IMG/VR virus record: IMGVR_UViG_3300003690_000002
Coordinates: 62,001-126,000 of that record
Length of the DNA stretch: 64,000 bases
From: a virus
Direction: 5' to 3' (one strand)
Every line of letters begins with the position of its first letter. Positions within the stretch are counted from its first letter, which is position 1. Under the pieces are notes generated by a model. That model was not told the DNA's origin. It worked only from the letters and a program-made list of their open reading frames with translations, and did no database searches. A program made the position numbers and the translations under genes. Positions 59,870 to 64,000 of the stretch are shown here, one piece after another.

Positions 59870-60301
59870 TTAATTATCTATATACTTTATTGTTGCACGT
59901 TTCGGGCCAAATATCTTCTCAGTTTCTTTTTCGAAGTATAATATAAGTGCTAGGTCTCTTTTTACGTTATCGAGTTCAAATTTGGTTTTATATAAAAGCG
60001 TGGCAGCTCTCTTGTTTTTTTCGAGAGAAAGAAAAATTTTAAGATTTTCATAAACTTTATCGAATTGGCTTCTAGCTTCATTATATTCTAGAACCGCTTC
60101 TCGCATCTCTCCACTATTTGCTTTCTTAATTGCCTCTTTCTTAGATTGCAATGCTTCATTGTAATACTTATCTAGATTATCTAAATTAAATGTTTTGGTA
60201 TTAATCTCAACAGTTTTATCGGTTGTTTTAACGCTAGTAACGGGTGCGCATCCATTGAGTATATTTATAGCCATGGCTGTAATGATTAATAAATAATGCA
60301 T
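59870..60301 (-). CDS. Lipoprotein with helical body
   Basis: 143 residues. Signal M-H-Y-L-L-I-I-T-A-M-A ending in the lipobox I-L-N-G-C-A (Cys ~18), then a Lys/Glu-rich helical domain. It resembles spanin-like or peptidoglycan-associated phage lipoproteins, but no specific family is seen. Confidence 0.7.
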   Translation of the reverse strand: MHYLLIITAMAINILNGCAPVTSVKTTDKTVEINTKTFNLDNLDKYYNEALQSKKEAIKKANSGEMREAVLEYNEARSQFDKVYENLKIFLSLEKNKRAATLLYKTKFELDNVKRDLALILYFEKETEKIFGPKRATIKYIDN

Positions 60302-60350
60302 AATTCAGGTTCCTTTTTCCATACTATTATATACTATTATCGATAAAATA

Positions 60351-60683
60351 TCAACAAAAAAGAAACAAAAAAAATGCCCACATTATAGCTGAATATGAAA
60401 CAAAACATATATATATACCAATCTTACTAATCGAAGTATGGCGATACTTCCACAGCAAATAGACTCCTACCCCAACAATAAAAGTTTTGAATATGACAAA
60501 GGGGATATCCCCAATGCTCATCATATACTTTGTTATAGGGTTTAGCTCGTCTAATACAGCTGCGTGCTGTATAAACCAGATTGATAACACGGCATCGATA
60601 GCGTTCATTACCAATATCATACCGAGCATTATTTTCATTAAGTATTCTACATTGGTATATTGCTGTTCTCTGCTTAATTTCAT
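60351..60683 (-). CDS. DUF5658-like multi-span membrane protein
   Basis: 110 residues. Pattern N-A-I-D-A-V-L-S-I-W-F-I near residue 26, L-N-P-I-T-K-Y-M, then V-I-F-K-T-F-I-V-G-V-G-V-Y-L-L-W and a third span at the C-terminus; three to four membrane helices. Matches DUF5658. Function unknown. Confidence 0.72.
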   Translation of the reverse strand: MKLSREQQYTNVEYLMKIMLGMILVMNAIDAVLSIWFIQHAAVLDELNPITKYMMSIGDIPFVIFKTFIVGVGVYLLWKYRHTSISKIGIYICFVSYSAIMWAFFLFLFC

Positions 60684-60724
60684 TCATATATAACTATAAA
60701 TGAACAGCTGTTTTTTTTAAAATT

Positions 60725-61029
60725 TTATTTTTGTGATTTTTTTAGATAGTCTGTTTCTCTTGTTTTTGCTTCCTCTACGTCGTACGCCGTAGATCTACGT
60801 CGTATTCTTCAAATTTAGCGATCCAACGTAATGCGGATTCCAACTTTTCCGAAGGCTTATTACCTGGTAAACTAGACGTTGCAAGAAAATCCCACAATTC
60901 GTAATAAGCCTCGCTATGTTGCGTTTGCTCCTCATCTGAAAAAGGCTCTGCTGCAAGATCTTCCTCGTTAACATATTTTTGTACTTCTTCTTTAATAATA
61001 TGTCTTAAATTTAATTTAGTTAACTTCAT
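60725..61029 (-). CDS. MKLT-tagged protein with likely 20-bp frame-shifting insertion
   Basis: The ORF from ATG 61029 (M-K-L-T-K-L-N-L-R-H-I-I-K-E) reads to a TAG at 60775-60777, ending E-Y-D-V-D-L-R-R-T-T (84 residues). A 20-bp unit (two copies of T-A-C-G-A-C-G-T-A-G-A, about 60777-60811) looks inserted here; skipping it would continue the frame E-Y-D-V-E-E-A-K-T-R-E-T-D-Y-L-K-K-S-Q-K to a TAA at 60725-60727, a natural helical C-terminus. So the gene may be truncated by a small duplication. Helical, acidic body; function unknown. The intact ORF is 60775-61029. Confidence 0.65.
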
Positions 61030-61298
61030 TAGATTTCCTCTACAGAAGTTCCGGAAAGATCTTCCTCTTCCGGATATCCGGCTTGTTCTTTTTTCCACTC
61101 CTTAACATACATTTCGAAATTTTCTGTTAAAAATCGTTTACCTACGGGTGGCATTACCTTATACAGTTTATCCGCGCTCGTCATCACTTGTCTCATCTCA
61201 GTAATCCACCATTGCTCACCCCTTGGCTTATCGGGATCAATGGCTTCTTCCAAAGTTTCTTTAATGAGTTGTTTAAGTCTAGATTTGGTTAGTTTCAT
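61029..61298 (-). CDS. MKLT-tagged small protein
   Basis: 89 residues. Tag M-K-L-T-K-S-R-L-K-Q-L-I-K-E then Thr. Its stop and the next start overlap (TAATG). Helical body with E-M-R-Q-V-M-T-S-A-D-K-L and K-E-W-K-K-E-Q. Function unknown. Confidence 0.7.
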   Translation of the reverse strand: MKLTKSRLKQLIKETLEEAIDPDKPRGEQWWITEMRQVMTSADKLYKVMPPVGKRFLTENFEMYVKEWKKEQAGYPEEEDLSGTSVEEI

Positions 61299-61325
61299 AT
61301 AGGAATCCTAGCTTTGTTTAGTATT

Positions 61326-61335
61326 AATAAATAGT
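61326..61335 (-). promoter_or_regulatory. ACTATTTATT variant upstream of the MKLT-tagged gene
   Basis: Fourth copy with one difference, 28-37 bp before the ATG at 61298. Confidence 0.35.
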
Positions 61336-61391
61336 TACAATCATTGAGAATGCCTTAAAATCTCATATTTTTTCAGCGGTATCACGAACGT

Positions 61392-61417
61392 ACTTAGTCA
61401 GCTCTCCTAAGTACCTG
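61392..61417. repeat. Inverted repeat around AAGTAC (site A)
   Basis: GTACTTAG, nine bases, then CTAAGTAC: an outward-facing 8-bp inverted repeat in the intergenic stretch before the MKLT-tagged genes. Related GTACTT/AAGTAC elements occur at 62144-62151 (AAGTACTT) and 62482-62499 (AAGTAC-CTAT-GTACTT), all in the same early-type region. Possible operator. Confidence 0.5.
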
Positions 61418-61445
61418 TATTCATTGGGACATAGATTCCGGTAGA

Positions 61446-61466
61446 GGGGGGGAGGGGCCCGGGGGG
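61446..61466. repeat. G-rich tract (possible quadruplex) in AT-rich DNA
   Basis: Seven G, A, four G, three C, six G on the plus strand, followed by TACCCC that can pair back. It lies between the stop of the zinc-ribbon gene and the MKLT-tagged genes. It contains overlapping GGGCCC and CCCGGG palindromes and stands out in AT-rich DNA. Four G-runs are possible, so quadruplex formation is plausible; a sequencing or assembly artefact is an alternative. Confidence 0.6.
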
Positions 61467-61500
61467 TACCCCACAAAGCGTAGCTTGTTAGCGCTTGTTC

Positions 61501-61692
61501 TTATCTATACTTAAGGAAACCTTTTAACTCTTCTAGTGTACATACTGAATCACCTTTGACTGTACTAACCTTGCAGCTATTACAGTGTCTCCATGAGCGC
61601 GTTACTACTCCCATACGTAATGTATTCGTAGTGTACTGTACCTTACCTTTACTACACTTAGCACATGTACCTATCTCTTTTGTTAACAACAT
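61501..61692 (-). CDS. Zinc-ribbon protein (paralogue A)
   Basis: 63 residues. C-A-K-C-S-K-G-K and C-N-S-C-K-V flank a beta-rich middle, like the protein at 62592-62789 with which it shares C-A-x-C-x-K-G and W-x-H/D-C-x-S-C. A likely paralogue. Function unknown. Confidence 0.65.
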   Translation of the reverse strand: MLLTKEIGTCAKCSKGKVQYTTNTLRMGVVTRSWRHCNSCKVSTVKGDSVCTLEELKGFLKYR

Positions 61693-61739
61693 TTATTTTT
61701 TATATCCTCGCCCCTTTTTCTTACGGGGCTGGTCATATG

Positions 61740-61907
61740 CTATTGGGATCGTTTGGATGGGAAGGGGCGGTCGATGCTGCCGGTGGTGGCATTCTCTTTA
61801 GTACACTTGCCGGTGTTCCACCAGTTCTTGCGCGTTTGCTCTTGAAGGGCATCTAGCGCGTCTTTGTAATCTTCTGGTTGCGTTGTATCTTTTGTTGCTG
61901 TTGCCAT
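61740..61907 (-). CDS. Hypothetical 55-residue protein
   Basis: Starts M-A-T-A-T-K-D-T-T at 61907 with GGAGG 9-10 bp upstream; the longer frame to 61949 is less likely. Polar, with W-W-N-T-G. No known domain. Confidence 0.55.
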   Translation of the reverse strand: MATATKDTTQPEDYKDALDALQEQTRKNWWNTGKCTKENATTGSIDRPFPSKRSQ

Positions 61908-61908
61908 A

Positions 61909-62082
61909 TTAATTAGCCTCCGTACATGCATTGATAAAGAGTTGTGCATTAAAACGCGGGTTAGTTTTTGCTAGTTCATTAGCAAAGCTAACCACTATGT
62001 CTTGGACGACGCAACGATTCATTGGCGAAGTGCCATGAGCCTTGAGTACGTCTGCGATAAGTTGGAAGTCTTTCTTGGTCAT
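61909..62082 (-). CDS. Small helical protein
   Basis: 57 residues from M-T-K-K-D-F-Q-L-I at 62082 (AAGG-type site upstream). A-D-V-L-K-A-H-G, V-V-S-F-A-N-E-L-A-K-T-N-P-R-F is a short-protein pattern seen in other phages, function unknown. It is the first gene after the sigma70-like promoter at 62117-62145. Confidence 0.65.
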   Translation of the reverse strand: MTKKDFQLIADVLKAHGTSPMNRCVVQDIVVSFANELAKTNPRFNAQLFINACTEAN

Positions 62083-62116
62083 AGCTTTATACCTTTTTTC
62101 TCCACTGTACATGTAT

Positions 62117-62145
62117 ATTATCTCACATGTTCAATGGTTTGTCAA
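62117..62145 (-). promoter_or_regulatory. Sigma70-type early promoter
   Basis: On the minus strand TTGACA (62145-62140), a 17-bp spacer, and GATAAT (62122-62117). This is close to the host consensus and lies about 35 bp upstream of the ATG at 62082. It overlaps an AAGTACTT element just upstream of the -35 box, a candidate operator. Confidence 0.78.
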
Positions 62146-62151
62146 GTACTT
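62144..62151. promoter_or_regulatory. AAGTACTT palindrome abutting early promoter (site C)
   Basis: Perfect 8-bp palindrome overlapping the edge of the -35 box of the promoter at 62117-62145. Same core as sites A (61392-61417) and B (62482-62499). Confidence 0.45.
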
Positions 62152-62182
62152 TATTTTTTGTTTTTACTCTCGCCAGTATATC

Positions 62183-62437
62183 TTATTGCTTGTAGACTCT
62201 CTTGGGTTCTAGGCGCAACATTTCATTCAGATAGACTATCAGCGCTCCTAGCTTGTAGCTAGCTGCATACTCTATCGCGCTAGCTTCAGACCAACACAGC
62301 CCGGTATACGGGCTAAAAGGTCCAATCTCTTTCACTTTCTCAAATTCAGATTGCAATGCATCTTCAAGCTGTTGCTCGTAGTCTTGCTGACGTTTCAATG
62401 CTTCGTCGTATTTACTAATTTTGCTGTCCTCACTCAT
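62183..62437 (-). CDS. Hypothetical 84-residue acidic protein
   Basis: M-S-E-D-S-K-I-S-K-Y then a coiled-coil-like Q/E/L-rich stretch; GGAG upstream. Then P-Y-T-G-L-C-W-S-E-A and E-M-L-R-L-E-P. No known family. Confidence 0.6.
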   Translation of the reverse strand: MSEDSKISKYDEALKRQQDYEQQLEDALQSEFEKVKEIGPFSPYTGLCWSEASAIEYAASYKLGALIVYLNEMLRLEPKRVYKQ

Positions 62438-62481
62438 AATAATTATCTCCTCAAATAGAAAATGCTTGACAATTAGCGGAA

Positions 62482-62499
62482 GTACCTATGTACTTAGTA
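62482..62499. promoter_or_regulatory. AAGTAC-CTAT-GTACTT inverted repeat (site B)
   Basis: Six-base arms around a four-base spacer, upstream of the 84-residue gene. Shares the AAGTAC core with sites A and C. Candidate binding site for a phage regulator. Confidence 0.4.
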
Positions 62500-62590
62500 T
62501 TCCCCATATCATCCCACTTTGCCCCACCCTATTCAACTTACTTTCATTTATAAAAGCTTTATGTAAGCTTTCTGTACCACCACTACCCAT
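62486..62590 (-). CDS. Possible 34-residue peptide
   Basis: Short frame from ATG at 62590 (M-G-S-G-G-T-E-S-L-H-K-A) with GGAAG upstream, immediately after the zinc-ribbon stop. Too short to judge from composition alone; the coupling is the only support. Confidence 0.35.
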   Translation of the reverse strand: MGSGGTESLHKAFINESKLNRVGQSGMIWGILST

Positions 62591-62591
62591 T

Positions 62592-62789
62592 TTACTTCCA
62601 CAGCGCTGATTCACGGGTTGTGAACACTGCCATGCCTTTGGATGAGTGAAGGTCGCAAGAATCGCACCATCGCACCGCAGACATGTCAAAGGATTTATAG
62701 TAAATATTTCCCTTTTTGCATTGAGCACATTTGCCTAATTTCTTTTTCTTTGGCTTCGAAGTACTTTTCTTTCCAAGATTAAAAATCAT
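62592..62789 (-). CDS. Zinc-ribbon protein (paralogue B)
   Basis: 65 residues from M-I-F-N-L-G-K-K-S at 62789, overlapping the previous stop (TAATG). C-A-Q-C-K-K-G and W-C-D-S-C-D-L match paralogue A at 61501-61692. Basic N-terminus. Confidence 0.65.
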   Translation of the reverse strand: MIFNLGKKSTSKPKKKKLGKCAQCKKGNIYYKSFDMSAVRWCDSCDLHSSKGMAVFTTRESALWK

Positions 62790-62926
62790 TAGAAAATTGC
62801 CATAGCAAAAGTAAAAATACCTACATGTGCTGCAACAATCAGATACACCCAACCTTTGTTGGTTAGTTCTCCTGATGCGTCTCGAAGGGTTGTTGTGTCG
62901 AATTGATTTAGTACTTTCTTAAACAT
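62789..62926 (-). CDS. 45-residue single-span membrane protein
   Basis: M-F-K-K-V-L-N-Q-F-D ... W-V-Y-L-I-V-A-A-H-V-G-I-F-T-F-A-M-A-I-F. One hydrophobic helix at the C-terminus, soluble N-terminus. Stop overlaps the next start. Confidence 0.55.
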   Translation of the reverse strand: MFKKVLNQFDTTTLRDASGELTNKGWVYLIVAAHVGIFTFAMAIF

Positions 62927-63167
62927 TGTTTTTCTTCCTTTCTTTTTTCTTATAAATTTCTAAAAACTGTAACATGGTCGCATTAAGCGTGGTGATATGA
63001 TCCTGACCAATGATATGAACCAAGTGGTTTGTGACTTCATGTCCGTTGCGGGAATAAATGATTTTATCTTTACCTAGATATAAACCAATCTTACCACTGA
63101 GATCATAACAATGTGTGACTTCTCCAAACTGTACCAGATCACCGATTTGTACTTGTTTTAAGTCCAT
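62919..63167 (-). CDS. Small GDLV-type (SH3/KOW-like) protein
   Basis: 82 residues; M-D-L-K-Q-V-Q-I-G-D-L-V-Q-F start and K-I-G-L-Y-L-G. One of a tandem series of paralogues at 62919-64000. Basic Lys-rich end. Beta-barrel-like; function unknown. Confidence 0.62.
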   Translation of the reverse strand: MDLKQVQIGDLVQFGEVTHCYDLSGKIGLYLGKDKIIYSRNGHEVTNHLVHIIGQDHITTLNATMLQFLEIYKKKERKKNNV

Positions 63168-63177
63168 GCGAATTTGA

Positions 63178-63327
63178 CTATTTCTTCTTTTTCTTTATTA
63201 CCTTCTTTTTAGACTTTCGCCATGCGCTGAATACTGTTTCTGGACCTCTTGCATCTGGTGGTAATTGTATTACACCATTGTCTTTGATATACATTTTAAG
63301 TTGTTTTAATTCTTCTTCTCTCGTCAT
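63178..63327 (-). CDS. 49-residue basic protein
   Basis: M-T-R-E-E-E-L-K-Q-L-K then a long poly-Lys C-terminus (V-I-K-K-K-K-K). Nucleic-acid-binding composition. Function unknown. Confidence 0.5.
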   Translation of the reverse strand: MTREEELKQLKMYIKDNGVIQLPPDARGPETVFSAWRKSKKKVIKKKKK

Positions 63328-63343
63328 TATTTTTTACTCTCTC

Positions 63344-63601
63344 TTATTTGGTACATCGTGCTTTTGTCAAACTAAACACGCTGTACTGATTATGAATGTT
63401 TATTGGCGAATATCCGTACTGACGATTATAATCGTATGGTGCGGGTCCCGACCACTCTACAAACACTCGTCCACTACCAATTCCATATGGATTGGTTTCA
63501 ATTTTATAAATGAGTCCTATATGTGCTTTGTCTCTAGTGGCAAATTTCGCTGTTATCAAGTCTCCAACTTGTGGCCATCTATTATTGTCGCTCACTGACA
63601 A
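63344..63601 (-). CDS. Small GDLV-type protein
   Basis: 85 residues; Q-V-G-D-L-I-T-A-K-F, G-L-I-Y-K-I-E and F-V-E-W-S-G pattern. Member of the tandem beta-barrel series. Confidence 0.6.
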   Translation of the reverse strand: MSVSDNNRWPQVGDLITAKFATRDKAHIGLIYKIETNPYGIGSGRVFVEWSGPAPYDYNRQYGYSPINIHNQYSVFSLTKARCTK

Positions 63602-63779
63602 CCTCCACGTCTCGTGGGCTTTCCCAAGTCATCGTTTTTCCAATGTGCGCTGGCTTTGCAGGCCAACTGATTTTATAACGATAAACACCAGTGGAAACCT
63701 GTTCTTTTGTATGTATTAAGCCTGTACCTTCATAAGTGCTGGCATGAGGTTTGTAAATAACTAAATCACCGACTTGCAT
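63582..63779 (-). CDS. Small GDLV-type protein
   Basis: 65 residues, M-Q-V-G-D-L-V-I-Y-K start and G-L-I-H-T, V-Y-R-Y-K-I-S-W. Overlaps the neighbour by 20 bp. Member of the tandem series. Confidence 0.62.
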   Translation of the reverse strand: MQVGDLVIYKPHASTYEGTGLIHTKEQVSTGVYRYKISWPAKPAHIGKTMTWESPRDVEVVSERQ

Positions 63780-63951
63780 TTAGTACCTCAAGCAGTTCTC
63801 CACGACAATACAGTGTGGAGTCGCGACCATCCTTTGTCCACAAAACTTTGTAATCACCGTTGTTCGTTTGTTCTGGTGTTTGGAGCACTAAACCATGCGC
63901 GGCATATGGCTGGTGATGCACTTTATACTTTACTAAATCACCGACTTGCAT
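63766..63951 (-). CDS. Small GDLV-type protein
   Basis: 61 residues, M-Q-V-G-D-L-V-K-Y-K start, G-L-V-L-Q, Y-K-V-L-W-T-K-D-G. Its stop end E-V-L-N-A-S-R is shared with the partial copy at the window edge. Overlaps the neighbour by 14 bp. Confidence 0.65.
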   Translation of the reverse strand: MQVGDLVKYKVHHQPYAAHGLVLQTPEQTNNGDYKVLWTKDGRDSTLYCRGELLEVLNASR

Positions 63952-64000
63952 TGATAACCTCTATTTCACTGCTCCAGTGAGAACCTTGTGATCCGTCATT
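63938..64000 (-). CDS. 3' end of another GDLV-type paralogue (partial)
   Basis: The frame at the window edge ends ...S-S-E-I-E-V-I-N-A-S-R then TGA (63940-63938), like E-V-L-N-A-S-R of the next copy. Its start lies outside the window, so the tandem array continues. Confidence 0.6.
   Translation of the reverse strand, partial: NDGSQGSHWSSEIEVINASR

Noticed and set aside
62591-62728. Upstream extension of the 34-residue ORF at 62486
   Set aside because: It would overlap most of the zinc-ribbon paralogue and has no start site; only the short version starting at 62590 remains possible.

Overview
The window is almost certainly part of a large T4-like tailed phage (myovirus) genome, probably an uncultured marine or freshwater one. 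The phage signs are a baseplate-hub protein with lysozyme-like and SGNH-hydrolase domains, a T4 gp55-like late sigma factor, a PIN-PhoH ATPase, a RecB/Cas4-like nuclease, a peptide deformylase, a phage-borne tmRNA and many small tightly packed genes. Nearly all genes lie on the minus strand with 1-30 bp overlaps. The DNA is AT-rich except for the virion genes at the left and one GC-rich island near 53.3-54.6 kb. I found no tRNA gene, insertion sequence or CRISPR array.

Layout in window coordinates (transcription runs from high to low numbers). 1-9.7 kb: three large virion/baseplate genes; the leftmost is cut by the window edge. 9.7-11.5 kb: gp55-like sigma factor and small accessory genes. 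11.5-31.8 kb: a 20-kb cluster of 24 genes for nucleotide-sugar synthesis and glycan assembly (NeuB-like synthase, SpsF/NeuA-like cytidylyltransferase, GT42-like sialyltransferase candidate, RmlC, RmlD, several epimerases, three aminotransferase or isomerase steps, a cobalamin-type radical SAM protein and about nine glycosyltransferases). 31.8-40.7 kb: nuclease, PIN-PhoH, a lone plus-strand secreted serine protease, an archaeal-type GAPDH-like protein, peptide deformylase, tmRNA, a Fis-type HTH protein and an acidic protein. 40.7-50 kb: a 1,214-residue multidomain protein, a metallopeptidase, a duplicated-domain protein, and a von Willebrand A protein with MopE-type Ca-binding repeats. 50-58.4 kb: a run of genes that mostly share the N-terminus M-K-L-L-L-E-N-W-R-x-Y. 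58.4-64 kb: small membrane, zinc-ribbon and SH3/KOW-like proteins typical of early or accessory phage genes, with one clear sigma70 promoter.

The most exciting signal is at 50-58.4 kb. Twelve proteins with unrelated bodies (Nudix hydrolase, ADP-ribosyltransferase-like, 2H phosphoesterase-like, HExxH peptidase, nucleotidyltransferase, HAD nucleotidase, a membrane protein and others) share a 12-16 residue N-terminal tag. In ten of the twelve the tag ends in (L/I)-x-E, the cleavage consensus of the T4 prohead protease gp21. T4 internal proteins and the injected ADP-ribosyltransferase Alt carry tags of the same design. I infer a capsid-targeting tag that packages a large set of effector proteins for injection with the DNA. 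A second tag type (M-K-L-T-K-x-x-L-x-x-L-I-K-E) is on three more proteins. Eight of the tags are also conserved as DNA, so they may act as recombination points for swapping effectors.

The glycan cluster would let the phage make and transfer a nonulosonic (sialic-like) acid and deoxysugars, probably to remodel the host surface or decorate the virion. All functional calls are from reading motifs; no database search was run.
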